Assembly (NCBI GenBank): GCA_964487795.1
Contig: CAZASI010000001.1
Location: 248,001-312,000, forward strand
Direction: 5' to 3'
Length of the DNA: 64,000 bases
From: Patescibacterium sp964487795
GTDB taxonomy: Bacteria > Patescibacteriota > Patescibacteriia > Patescibacteriales > Patescibacteriaceae
The translations under genes were made by a program, and so were the position numbers. Of the stretch, positions 25,243 through 33,241 are shown piece after piece. Numbering within the stretch: position 1 is the stretch's first letter; each line of letters starts with the position of its first letter. A model generated the notes under the pieces. The model saw only the letters and a program-made list of their open reading frames with translations. It was not told where the DNA came from and did not search any database.

Positions 25243-25314
25243 AGTATATCTCATCTAAATTATTTTGTCAAGTGACTTGAACATACTTGACAAATTCTGT
25301 GGCTATGATATGAT
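25243..25314. promoter_or_regulatory. Divergent SOS-type promoter and operator (dinB / lexA)
   Basis: Minus: TTGACA (25266-25271) and TATACT (25243-25248), 17 apart. Plus: TTGACA (25287-25292) and TATGAT (25309-25314), 16 apart. Both -35 boxes sit in TTGTCAAGT-N11-ACTTGACAA (25265-25293). TCAAGT-G-ACTTGA (25268-25280) gives a third half-site. Probable LexA operator. Confidence 0.8.
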
Positions 25315-25328
25315 TATCATATAGAAAT

Positions 25329-25973
25329 ATGCATATAATCCAACAAAAACTTTTGAAATTAGCCTCGACTATGAACCTGGCAAGCGTCGGGTTACGCAAG
25401 CTCGGACAGCTTATAGGAGAGAGTCATCCACAGAAAGTAAAACATCACCTTGAGCAATTGGAAAAGAAGGGCCTACTGACTGTAGCCAGAAGCGGAGATA
25501 TTGAACCGACAAAGACATTAAAGACTAAGGGTCTTAGTTTGTTTTCCTTACCAATTCTCGGAACAGCGAATTGCGGTCCGGCTGATATCTTTGCCGAAGA
25601 AAATTGCGAAGGCTATTTAAAGGTTTCTCCAAAAACTATCGGTCGATCAAAACCCGAAGGTTTGTTTGTTATTAAAGCGGTTGGTGATTCAATGAATAAA
25701 GCAAAAGCAGTGCCGGGCGGCCCGATTAATAATCATGACTATGTTGTAATTGATACGAGCAAGCGCGCTCCGCAAAACGGCGATTATGTATTATCAATTA
25801 TTGATGATATGGCTAACATCAAGCGATTTTATTTTGATAAAGCCAATGAACAAATTGCTTTAGTGTCTGAATCGACTTTGCCGATTGAACCGATTTATAT
25901 TCATCATACTGACGCAGTAAATTATTTAGTGAACGGACAAGTCTTACGCGTTATTAAACAACCGAAGATATAA
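25329..25973 (+). CDS. lexA: LexA-type SOS repressor (S24 peptidase)
   Basis: 214 residues. N-terminal winged-helix-like DNA-binding domain (about 1-60), then the self-cleaving S24 domain: cleavage site Cys82-Gly83 in ANCGPAD (Ala-Gly is usual, Cys-Gly occurs in some LexA proteins), catalytic Ser121 (GDSMNKA) and Lys165 (NIKRF). RecA-activated autocleavage would relieve repression. It sits head to head with the dinB operon over a palindromic promoter, which argues for LexA over a phage CI-type repressor. The N-terminal helix-turn-helix is divergent. Confidence 0.85.
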   Translation: MHIIQQKLLKLASTMNLASVGLRKLGQLIGESHPQKVKHHLEQLEKKGLLTVARSGDIEPTKTLKTKGLSLFSLPILGTANCGPADIFAEENCEGYLKVSPKTIGRSKPEGLFVIKAVGDSMNKAKAVPGGPINNHDYVVIDTSKRAPQNGDYVLSIIDDMANIKRFYFDKANEQIALVSESTLPIEPIYIHHTDAVNYLVNGQVLRVIKQPKI

Positions 25974-25974
25974 T

Positions 25975-26424
25975 ATGAAGATCCATTTTGTTTGCTCAGG
26001 AAATACTAACCGTAGTCGTATGGCTGAGGCATATTTGAAATCAAAACAGATTCCTGGTTTAAGTATCAGTTCAAGCGGAATTTATGCAACTCATAATGAA
26101 AACGGTCCATTGTCTAAATATGCTGAAACAGTACTGACAGAAAATAATATTATTACATTTGCCGCCCAAACCTGGACGCAGACAACTAAGGATTTGTTAG
26201 AAGCAGCCGACCTGGTTATTTTTATGAGTAATCATCAATTTGAATATTGTCGTGATGAATTAGATAGTAGTCCTAAAAAATATTTGATCTGGAATATAGG
26301 AGATGTTGAAACCAATCCGCAGGGAGATGACGACGCGGCACGACGCCGTAAGATTTTAGAAGATGAAGATATTTTTCTACAGATACAAAATAAGGTTGAT
26401 GATTTAATTAAAAATTTAAATTAA
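25975..26424 (+). CDS. Low-molecular-weight protein tyrosine phosphatase-like protein
   Basis: 149 residues. The P-loop CSGNTNRSRMAEAY at residues 7-20 gives the C-x5-R-S signature, and the rest follows the LMW-PTP / arsenate-reductase fold with an AADLVIFMSNHQFEYC segment. The usual C-terminal DP loop is not clear (NIGDVETNPQGDD), so activity could be phosphatase or another. It starts 1 base after the lexA-type gene and is probably co-transcribed with it. Confidence 0.8.
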   Translation: MKIHFVCSGNTNRSRMAEAYLKSKQIPGLSISSSGIYATHNENGPLSKYAETVLTENNIITFAAQTWTQTTKDLLEAADLVIFMSNHQFEYCRDELDSSPKKYLIWNIGDVETNPQGDDDAARRRKILEDEDIFLQIQNKVDDLIKNLN

Positions 26425-26455
26425 AAAAGACGGGGTATGACCTCGTCCTTTTTAT
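26423..26455. terminator. Terminator
   Basis: GACGGGG / CCTCGTC (one G-T pair) flanked by A and T runs; ends the lexA transcript and the minus gene at 26457. Confidence 0.75.
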
Positions 26456-26456
26456 T

Positions 26457-26708
26457 TTATTTGTCCGGTATGCAATCTTTTAGTTTATATAATGTTTGCC
26501 TGAATTGGTAAGCCTTAACTTTATTAAAATCATTTTCTGGATAAAGTTTAAGCTCTATGCCTTTTGCAAAATATTCTTCACGTAGAGAAACAAAATCTTC
26601 TTTAGTGATTTTCTTATTTTCAAAGGCTTCAACTATTTTGGGACAAACATTAATAATCAATGTGTCTGCGTCGGGACAAATAGCTAATGCAGCTATTAGT
26701 TCGTTCAT
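26457..26708 (-). CDS. Unknown small helical protein
   Basis: 83 residues with a strong Shine-Dalgarno (AAGGAG, 7 bases before ATG). Helical, charged, with two cysteines in the first third (CPDADT, NVCPK). No recognised family. Upstream on minus TTGACA is followed by TATAAA with a short 15-base spacer. Ends at a terminator shared with the opposite gene. Confidence 0.5.
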   Translation of the reverse strand: MNELIAALAICPDADTLIINVCPKIVEAFENKKITKEDFVSLREEYFAKGIELKLYPENDFNKVKAYQFRQTLYKLKDCIPDK

Positions 26709-26814
26709 GATAATCTCCTTTGCAATGAACTGATTATCTTCGTTTTATACCTAAAGCATTTGTTTGTCAAATCGCCAGCTTGAAAAAAAAGCTTAAGCAT
26801 CATACACTGCTTTT

Positions 26815-27243
26815 ATGAAGTATTTAAGTAAATCAGAAAAGGACACTGCCCATTTGGCGCAAACGTTTGTCAAAGGATTAGAGACTGGTCAAAGCGTCGC
26901 CTTAATAGGTGAACTCGGAGCCGGAAAAACCGCCTTTGTTAAAGGCGTGGCTCAGGCTTTAGGTATCAAGCAAACGGTTAATAGTCCGACTTTTGTCTTG
27001 ATGAGAGTGTATTCTGTAAAAAAGCATCCGGTGATTAAACACTTGGTTCATGTTGATGCTTACAGAATTCAAAAGGCCGCCTCATTGACGGCTATCGGTC
27101 TTAATGATTATATTAAGGATCCGGCTAGCTTGGTTTTAATTGAATGGGCTGATCGAGTAATGTCGATTTTACCGTCTAAAGCTACTGTGATACGATTTAA
27201 ACATCTAACGCCTGAGAACAGGCAGATTGATATTAATAACTAA
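26815..27243 (+). CDS. tsaE: tRNA t6A biosynthesis ATPase TsaE
   Basis: 142 residues. P-loop IGELGAGKTAFVKG (about 30-43), switch-like TVNSPTFVLMRVY, and the Walker B-like HVDAYRI plus LIEWADR motif typical of TsaE (YjeE). It assists TsaB/TsaD in making t6A37 of ANN-decoding tRNAs. No other tsa genes are in the window. The next gene starts 4 bases after its stop. Confidence 0.93.
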   Translation: MKYLSKSEKDTAHLAQTFVKGLETGQSVALIGELGAGKTAFVKGVAQALGIKQTVNSPTFVLMRVYSVKKHPVIKHLVHVDAYRIQKAASLTAIGLNDYIKDPASLVLIEWADRVMSILPSKATVIRFKHLTPENRQIDINN

Positions 27244-27247
27244 TTAT

Positions 27248-28228
27248 ATGAGTTTAAGTAAATCAGAAATTTACGATCCAGGTTTGGAGGAAAGAATTAT
27301 GTATGGTAAAGCATATGAGAAAGTAAAGCAAAGTAAGAGCACCAACGTTTTAAAGGAAGAAGATTTTAAAGATATATACCCTGAACAAGAAATACAGAAC
27401 GACATACAATACGCTGCAAAACTTCAAGGAAAATTCGATGAACATAACGCCAATGAAGAAACGGGTATTGAGGCGGAAAATGTGAAGAAGGCACAGGTGC
27501 TCGAGCACATTATTATTGAGCAAAGTGAACTTCAAGATTGGTTTGGAGAAAATGCCGTAACATTTAAAGCGACGCGACATGACGATATACATAATAAGAT
27601 CGACATGATTGTTGAGTTTGAAGAAGTATCAGAAAGCACTGAAGATGCTATTAAAGAATTATCCCATTTGGGTTTAGCAATTGATATCACTTTTAGTAAA
27701 GATGTAGATAAAAAGTTTGAAAAAATAAAGGAGGAAATTAAAAGCGGACATTTAAGTGAGGCAAAGTATTTTAGATCCGAACGTGCCGGAGCAAAAAAAT
27801 TGGAGCATTTACCAAGAGTAGTTATAGCTTGTTCACAGAAAACACTCAGAGATTTAACTGAGAAATGGCTTGAAGGAGATAAGACATCTTTGGAAAAGCA
27901 TATTTTCCAATTACAAATGCTTGAAGAAATTTCTATGCAGCTAAAGGTGTATGAAGAATATGCACGCGTTGTTGTAAAGAATGAAGAGACGGCGGCAATT
28001 TATAGACACTACTATCAGCTTGTTAATAAAATTCGTTTGGAAAGAAAAAAGAAATTCCCTGATTATGATGGTGCTATGTATGACGAAAGTTTTGATGCTA
28101 TGGATAATACTTTAAAACTTTTATTTAGAGATGAAATCGGAGTAGTCGCTCCGAAAAAAAGCGCCTCAGAGTTATATAGAGAACAAGAGAGACGTAAGGC
28201 GGAACGAGCAGCCAATAAAGCCGCATAA
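27248..28228 (+). CDS. Conserved CPR-type protein, possible PD-(D/E)XK fold
   Basis: 326 residues from the ATG at 27248; a TTG-like in-frame extension overlapping tsaE is less likely. Charged and helical at both ends. A central segment ATRHDDIHNKIDMIVEFEE ... LGLAIDITFSKDVDKKFEKI suggests a nuclease-like alpha/beta core with acidic residues, but the E-x-K lysine is not clear. C-terminal tail is Lys/Arg/Glu-rich. Function unknown; likely co-transcribed with tsaE. Confidence 0.45.
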   Translation: MSLSKSEIYDPGLEERIMYGKAYEKVKQSKSTNVLKEEDFKDIYPEQEIQNDIQYAAKLQGKFDEHNANEETGIEAENVKKAQVLEHIIIEQSELQDWFGENAVTFKATRHDDIHNKIDMIVEFEEVSESTEDAIKELSHLGLAIDITFSKDVDKKFEKIKEEIKSGHLSEAKYFRSERAGAKKLEHLPRVVIACSQKTLRDLTEKWLEGDKTSLEKHIFQLQMLEEISMQLKVYEEYARVVVKNEETAAIYRHYYQLVNKIRLERKKKFPDYDGAMYDESFDAMDNTLKLLFRDEIGVVAPKKSASELYREQERRKAERAANKAA

Positions 28229-28235
28229 AAAAATG

Positions 28236-28268
28236 AAAGCCCCCTAATTAGATTAGGAGGCTTTTATT
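28236..28268. terminator. Terminator
   Basis: AAAGCC-C-CCTAAT pairs with ATTAGG-A-GGCTTT (one mismatch), then TT. Ends the tsaE transcript and probably the minus gene at 28286. Confidence 0.75.
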
Positions 28269-28285
28269 ATAGAGTATATATAGAC

Positions 28286-28513
28286 TTATACCTGCAAGCT
28301 GAGATTTTGTTTCGTCAGCTCTTCCCTAAGCTCGGTAATTGATCTGTCTGAGAGCTTAAAGTCTTTTTTAAGCTGCTCTTCACTCATGTTCAGCAATTTC
28401 GCGCCGTCGAGATTTAATAGTTTTCTTCTGGTGCGAGTGCTGAGGTTAAGGGTGGATAGGTCAAGGTTTTTGAATGGTTCAGGGCTAGATTTTTGTAAAT
28501 TTTTCTGCGCCAT
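28286..28513 (-). CDS. Small RNA-polymerase alpha-CTD-like helix-hairpin-helix protein
   Basis: 75 residues. After a 17-residue disordered N-terminus the sequence NLDLSTLNLSTRTRRKLLNLDGAKLLNMSEEQL ... LSDRSITELREELTKQNLSL follows the alpha-CTD of RpoA (LSVRxxNxLxxAgI, KSlxEIxxxL). The DNA-contacting Arg is retained within LSTRTRRK. Could act as a free promoter-contact or UP-element factor; that is inference. At the end of the lspA direction, 75 bases after lspA. Confidence 0.7.
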   Translation of the reverse strand: MAQKNLQKSSPEPFKNLDLSTLNLSTRTRRKLLNLDGAKLLNMSEEQLKKDFKLSDRSITELREELTKQNLSLQV

Positions 28514-28588
28514 TACTGTCTTTCTATAGTTATTATTTTCTTAGTATTTAGTATATTTAATGAGCCTTGAGATGAGACTCTATCATAC

Positions 28589-29062
28589 TTAAGGCTTTTT
28601 GTCAAGAGTATTTTTCTCGTTAATTTTATTATAAATAATAAATAAAATTGCGCCGGCAATAATTAAACAATCAGCCAGATTAAAGACGCTGAGATTGGCA
28701 AAAGAAAAATAATCTATAACCGAGCCGTAGATAAAGCGATCAAATAAATTACTCAATGAGCCAAGCAAAATAATACTCAGTGCAATCGCTTCATTATATT
28801 TTTTTGTTTTAACTTTAAGATAGACAAAGAGTAAGAGTATAAGAGCAATCAAAACAATTACCCATTTGACGTTGTAATTATCTGCCAATGAAAAAGCAAT
28901 ACCGGTATTATGAGATAAAGAGAATGTAAACCAATCGCCAAAAATATTTTGAACAGATTCAGTGTGAAGTGCAAGATATTTTAATAGACGATCAGCAATT
29001 AATAAAACAACGGTCGCTACGATGAGCGCCGTTGTTTTAGTTCTGGCAGTCAGGCCAGTCAT
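28589..29062 (-). CDS. lspA: Lipoprotein signal peptidase
   Basis: 157 residues, four helices. Catalytic aspartates in GSLSNLFDRFIYGSVIDYFSF and FNLADCLI. Removes signal peptides from prolipoproteins after Lgt has modified the cysteine; lgt lies at 58.0 kb. In the rpmF-nusB-rnc-dksA-like-lspA run, 7 bases after the zinc-finger gene. Confidence 0.95.
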   Translation of the reverse strand: MTGLTARTKTTALIVATVVLLIADRLLKYLALHTESVQNIFGDWFTFSLSHNTGIAFSLADNYNVKWVIVLIALILLLFVYLKVKTKKYNEAIALSIILLGSLSNLFDRFIYGSVIDYFSFANLSVFNLADCLIIAGAILFIIYNKINEKNTLDKKP

Positions 29063-29069
29063 ATATCAA

Positions 29070-29444
29070 TTAAGAACCGTTCTGCAATTTTGTTTTGCAG
29101 GAAACGCATGAACTTGAAAAAGGTCGGACCAATAATCTTTTCTCTTCAATTTCATTGCCGCAGTATTTGCATTTTCCATAGCTACCGTCTTCAATGCTTT
29201 CCAGGGCTTTGTTAATATCAGACAGGGTTTTCTCTAGAACCTTGTCAGCTTCAAGATTAGTCGTGTACTGTTCGACTTCTTGTGCATTTTCATCGCTCTC
29301 ATCTCCGTAATCAGGGATTTGTGCGACACGGTGATTGTAGCCGTGATCATCGTCAGATTCGGTAAAATCTTTCAACTCTGTATCAAGAGATGCTTTACGA
29401 GCAAGCAGATCGGCTTTGATTTTCTCTAAAATTTCTGGAGTCAT
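29070..29444 (-). CDS. DksA/TraR-family zinc-finger protein
   Basis: 124 residues. Coiled-coil N-terminus (about 1-80) with an acidic segment (DESDENAQEVEQ), then the C4 zinc finger CKYC ... CVSC. The family fits into the RNA polymerase secondary channel and tunes rRNA and stress promoters. The usual DksA tip DxxDxA is not evident, so it may be a TraR/YocK-type relative. Follows rnc on minus. Confidence 0.85.
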   Translation of the reverse strand: MTPEILEKIKADLLARKASLDTELKDFTESDDDHGYNHRVAQIPDYGDESDENAQEVEQYTTNLEADKVLEKTLSDINKALESIEDGSYGKCKYCGNEIEEKRLLVRPFSSSCVSCKTKLQNGS

Positions 29445-29483
29445 ATTGAGTATATTGTAACGTATAAATGAGTGCCCCGCAAC

Positions 29484-30179
29484 TTAAGCCCATTGCTTCG
29501 CGGCCAGGCCTTGAGCCGCCGCATCAACCTGAGCTTCTTGCTTAGAAGAGCCGCGGCCGACCGCAATTAAGTCTTCTGCTAAATAGAGTCCGACTTCAAA
29601 GACTTTTTCATGATCCGGACCATTTTCTGAGATAACTTTATAATGAGGAGTTAAACCAAAAATCTCCTGAGCTTTTTCCTGAAAACGTGATTTTGGGTCA
29701 AGATAGAGATGATTGGCCAAGATATGATCAAGGTGTGAGATAACAAAACGGTGGACAAAGGTGTGTGCGGCCTCAAGTCCGCCGTCAAGATACATTGAGC
29801 CGATTAAAGCTTCCATGGCATTGGCTAAAATATATTGGCGGGCCTTACTACCGTCGTCCTTTTCTTCGCCACGCGACATGTACAGGTTTTCCTCGACGGA
29901 CAGAGTCTTAGCAATTGAGGCAAGAATTTTTGCATTAACCAAACTGGCACGCCAGTCAGTTAACTCGCCTTCAGGAGTGTCAGGATATTTGTTGTAGAGA
30001 TATTCAGTAACAATAATTTCTAAAACGGCATCGCCTAAAAATTCCAAGCGTTCGTTATGGCCCAGAATAAATTCAGGATGTTCGTTTAGATAGGAGCGGT
30101 GCGTTACCGCTTGGCGTAGTAAGTCGCCGTTCTTGAAACTGTAGCCGATGCTAGCTTCAAGCTTCTGTAGATCTTTCAT
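29484..30179 (-). CDS. rnc: Ribonuclease III
   Basis: 231 residues. Signature NERLEFLGDAVLEIIVTEYL and the second acidic cluster ANAMEALIGSMYLDGG, then a C-terminal double-stranded-RNA-binding domain starting PKSRFQEKAQE and ending SSKQEAQVDAAAQGL. Cuts rRNA precursors and dsRNA. Lies after nusB, which also serves rRNA processing and antitermination. Confidence 0.96.
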   Translation of the reverse strand: MKDLQKLEASIGYSFKNGDLLRQAVTHRSYLNEHPEFILGHNERLEFLGDAVLEIIVTEYLYNKYPDTPEGELTDWRASLVNAKILASIAKTLSVEENLYMSRGEEKDDGSKARQYILANAMEALIGSMYLDGGLEAAHTFVHRFVISHLDHILANHLYLDPKSRFQEKAQEIFGLTPHYKVISENGPDHEKVFEVGLYLAEDLIAVGRGSSKQEAQVDAAAQGLAAKQWA

Positions 30180-30250
30180 TGTGAGATTGGGGGACGGAAT
30201 TAAAACGTCAAAAGGGGCTTAACGGTTTGGTTCCATGTCCCAGATAATAA

Positions 30251-30724
30251 TTAGTTTTGCTCGGTCGTCGCAGTCTGCGCCTTCAAAGCATTTTGCGTGT
30301 CGACATCTTTGGCCGGCATTTCTTTCATGATGGCGCCCAGTACGCCGTTAACAAATTTTCCCGAAGAATCACCGCCAAATGTTTTGGCCATTTCAATTGC
30401 TTCATTAATGGCGACTTTGGCGGGAATATTTTGATCAAAGACTAATTCGAAAATACCGATACGCAAAATATTGCGATCTATAATCGTAATTTGATCAAGC
30501 GGCCACTCAGTTGCGTACTTAATAATATACGCGTTGATATCATTAATGTTGTCCAAAACTCCTTTGACCAAGGTTTGTACAAAACCATGATCATCAAAGT
30601 TCGGAGCGAACTGATGGAAATTTTCCGTAATGATATCGTCAATGTTTGTTTCTTGCCGGTCATTAAAATCCCAGGCAAAAAGAGTCTGCATTGCTAAGGT
30701 ACGAGAGAGATGTCGGTTTGCCAT
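30251..30724 (-). CDS. nusB: Transcription antitermination factor NusB
   Basis: 157 residues. RTLAMQTLFAWDF at the N-terminus, IDRNILRIGIFELVF and KVAINEAIEMAKTFGGDSSGKFVNGVLGAI are the family motifs. Helical RNA-binding protein working with NusE on boxA of rRNA operons. C-terminal 20 residues (QNALKAQTATTEQN) are a disordered tail. Starts 4 bases after rpmF. Confidence 0.95.
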   Translation of the reverse strand: MANRHLSRTLAMQTLFAWDFNDRQETNIDDIITENFHQFAPNFDDHGFVQTLVKGVLDNINDINAYIIKYATEWPLDQITIIDRNILRIGIFELVFDQNIPAKVAINEAIEMAKTFGGDSSGKFVNGVLGAIMKEMPAKDVDTQNALKAQTATTEQN

Positions 30725-30728
30725 CTTT

Positions 30729-30920
30729 TTATTTCTTAGTTTTTTTTACTTTCACTTTAACGGTTTCCATAAAGCGGTAGGTTCCGCAGAAGCTGCAGGC
30801 GCGGTGCGGTTGCACGGCTTTGCCGCATTTAGGACACTTGTTCACTGTTTTGGGTTTGAGCGCAAGGTGGGCACGGCGTCGCTGTGTGCTGGCCTTGGTG
30901 CGCTTTTTCATTTGAACCAT
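30729..30920 (-). CDS. rpmF: 50S ribosomal protein L32
   Basis: 63 residues. MKKRTKASTQRRRAHLALKPK and a zinc finger CPKCGKAVQPHRACSFCGTY, then a basic tail. The zinc-binding form of L32 is seen. First gene of rpmF-nusB-rnc-dksA-like-lspA. Confidence 0.95.
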   Translation of the reverse strand: MVQMKKRTKASTQRRRAHLALKPKTVNKCPKCGKAVQPHRACSFCGTYRFMETVKVKVKKTKK

Positions 30921-30957
30921 ACTGTTGTTTGCTGTTTTTAAAAAATAAGGCCATTCA

Positions 30958-30987
30958 AGTATAACCCGATTTTTTCATTTTAGTCAA
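30958..30987 (-). promoter_or_regulatory. rpmF operon promoter
   Basis: On minus, TTGACT (30982-30987), 18 bases, TATACT (30958-30963); 38 bases before the rpmF ATG. On plus, TGATATACT (ending 31027) is an extended -10 for the GH1 gene. Confidence 0.75.
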
Positions 30988-31036
30988 GGTTTTTCGTTAT
31001 TCTGACCCTTTGTTATTGTGATATACTAAAAGATGT

Positions 31037-32236
31037 ATGAATACTCAAAAGCAATTTCCTAAAGGCTTTCTCTGGGGCGCCGCCACCTCTTCGTATCAGA
31101 TTGAAGGCGGCTTGACCAATGATTGGAGCGAATGGGAAAAATCTAGCGAACGCGTTGCCGAGCTAAAAAGCAAAGGTTTAGAACCTCATGATTTCCAATC
31201 CGGCTCTTCTGCGGATTCTTGGAATAGAATGGAAGAAGATTTGGCATGTTTAAAACAAATCAATGCAACAGCATATCGTTTTTCAATTGAATGGGCGCGC
31301 ATAGAACCCGAAGAAGGCAGATTTGATTTAAAAGCTATTAATCGTTACGCAAGCTTTATCGCTAAGTTGCAAGAGTCTGGTATAGAACCTTTTGTAACAC
31401 TGTGGCATTGGCCAATACCGTTATGGCTGCGAGATAAGGGCGGCTGGGCTAATGCAAAGATAGTTTCTTATTTTGAAAGCTATACTGAACGTTTGGTTGC
31501 CGCATTCCCAACCGTAAAATTTTGGATCACGATGAATGAACCAACTATTTTTGCGGGTAATGGTTATTTTAGAGGAATATGGCCACCACATAAAAAAAAT
31601 CCTTTTACATATCTACGCGTTTTGTCTCATTTGGCAAAAGCGCATCACGCTGCCTACAAAGTTATTAAAAAAGAATTGCCAAATGCACAAGTTGGGATTG
31701 CAGCAGATATTGTTGATTTTGAAGCAGCCCCGGGATTTATTAATACTTGGATTGTTGCGGCAGTGAATTGGTGGTGGAACTATTATTTTTTCAATCAGAT
31801 TGCCGACGCACAAGACTTTATCGGGCTTAATTTTTATTTTCATCATCGTGTCAGCTACGGAATGAGCAAAAATAAAAATGAACGTATTAATGACATGGGT
31901 TGGGAATTATATCCGCAAAGTATATATAATGTGTTAAATGATTTATTTTCTCGTTATCAAAAACCGATTTATATAACCGAGAACGGCACGGCCGATGCAG
32001 ATGATGATCATCGCGGCTGGTATATACGCGCCGTCTTGGAAGAAGTATTACACGCCATGGGCGAAGGTGTTGATGTGCGTTCGTATTTACACTGGTCGCT
32101 TATCGATAATTTTGAATGGGCACACGGCTTTGATAAAAAATTCGGTTTATTTGAAGTTGATTATAAAACTTTTGCGCGCCGAGCCCGTCCTTCAGCCTAT
32201 GAATACGCTTTAATCGTCAAAAATAATTCTCTCTAA
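31037..32236 (+). CDS. Glycoside hydrolase family 1 (beta-glycosidase)
   Basis: 399 residues. N-terminal FPKGFLWGAATSSYQIEGG, acid/base Glu168 in TMNEPT, nucleophile Glu315 in YITENGTAD, and LHWSLIDNFEWAHGFDKKFGL near the end. It is short for GH1 (usually about 450), with a compressed loop region. No signal peptide, so cytoplasmic. Cleaves beta-linked sugars, preference unknown. Starts a run with an EamA transporter (3 bases later) and an O-antigen-ligase-like protein. Confidence 0.93.
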   Translation: MNTQKQFPKGFLWGAATSSYQIEGGLTNDWSEWEKSSERVAELKSKGLEPHDFQSGSSADSWNRMEEDLACLKQINATAYRFSIEWARIEPEEGRFDLKAINRYASFIAKLQESGIEPFVTLWHWPIPLWLRDKGGWANAKIVSYFESYTERLVAAFPTVKFWITMNEPTIFAGNGYFRGIWPPHKKNPFTYLRVLSHLAKAHHAAYKVIKKELPNAQVGIAADIVDFEAAPGFINTWIVAAVNWWWNYYFFNQIADAQDFIGLNFYFHHRVSYGMSKNKNERINDMGWELYPQSIYNVLNDLFSRYQKPIYITENGTADADDDHRGWYIRAVLEEVLHAMGEGVDVRSYLHWSLIDNFEWAHGFDKKFGLFEVDYKTFARRARPSAYEYALIVKNNSL

Positions 32237-32239
32237 TAT

Positions 32240-33217
32240 ATGTGGATTTTCATTGCAACATTTTCTTATCTTTTAAATGCCGGAGTTCACGTTGCTGACA
32301 AATTTTTACTTTCTAAAAAAATTCACTCCTCAATCGTCTATGCATTTTATGTCGGCATCTGGAGCATCGGCAACTTTGTTTTATTATTTTTTGATCCTTG
32401 GGTACCGGGACCTTACGAATTAATTCTTGATCTATTAGCCGGATTTCTATTCTTAATTACACTTGTCTTTTGGTATAAAGCTTTGCATCAAAGTGAAGCA
32501 AGTCGCGTAGTGCCAATTGTCGGAGCGCTAACACCGATTTTTTCATTTATTTTTTCGTATCTATTCTTAGGCGCACAACTGTCTCCGCAGCAATTTGCCG
32601 CATTTATTGTTTTAATTGCCGGGGGTTTACTGATTTCAATTAAACGCACTCGTGTACACATGCTTAACGAAGTATGGAATAGATCAAAGAATATTTTAGG
32701 CAATGCCTTTGGTAGATTTAATGCTGAAATTCGTCCGACGCGTCGTATTATTTTTAACTCAGTATTAGCTGCCGCTTGTTTTGCAGCCTATTATGTTTTT
32801 ATAAAATATATTTATTCTCATACCGGACAGCCTTTTATCGGTGCTTTTGTTTGGTCACGACTTGGCAGTTTTTTGGGTGTTCTGTGTATTTTGCTTGTCC
32901 CGGCTTGGCGCAAGCTTATTAAAGAATCAAAGTCACATGAGCATCAATCGCCAAAACAACTTGCCTTTTTCTTGGGCGTACGTTTGGCGGCTGCTGCGGC
33001 TTTTATCATGTTAAACTGGGCAGTGAGTTTGAGTGACAATGTATCCTTGATTAATGCCTTGCAGGGTACGCAGTATGCCTTCCTCCTCTTCTTAATTATT
33101 GTTATGGCGCGTAAATTTCCAAGTATTATTGATGAAGAAGTTGGACGTGGCGTTATTTTTCAAAAGACAATTGGTATCGTGTTAGTCGGTTTGGGTTTGT
33201 ATTTATTAATGGTGTAA
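32240..33217 (+). CDS. EamA/DMT-family transporter
   Basis: 325 residues with about ten helices in two EamA halves (SEASRVVPIVGALTPIFSFIFSYLFLG in the first, WAVSLSDNVSLINALQGTQYAFLLFL in the second). The cytoplasmic linker (about 135-170) is basic. Drug/metabolite exporters of this type move small metabolites or act as putative permeases; substrate unknown. 3 bases after the GH1 gene, so probably one transcript. Confidence 0.85.
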   Translation: MWIFIATFSYLLNAGVHVADKFLLSKKIHSSIVYAFYVGIWSIGNFVLLFFDPWVPGPYELILDLLAGFLFLITLVFWYKALHQSEASRVVPIVGALTPIFSFIFSYLFLGAQLSPQQFAAFIVLIAGGLLISIKRTRVHMLNEVWNRSKNILGNAFGRFNAEIRPTRRIIFNSVLAAACFAAYYVFIKYIYSHTGQPFIGAFVWSRLGSFLGVLCILLVPAWRKLIKESKSHEHQSPKQLAFFLGVRLAAAAAFIMLNWAVSLSDNVSLINALQGTQYAFLLFLIIVMARKFPSIIDEEVGRGVIFQKTIGIVLVGLGLYLLMV

Positions 33218-33241
33218 GACCTCAAGAATCCCTCACCCTAA
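33215..33241 (+). repeat. Degenerate solo copy of the DUF559-associated repeat
   Basis: TAAGACCTCA (33215-33224) then CCCTCACCCTAA (33230-33241). The first part includes the EamA stop codon. Same words as at 60800 and 62168. Confidence 0.5.
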
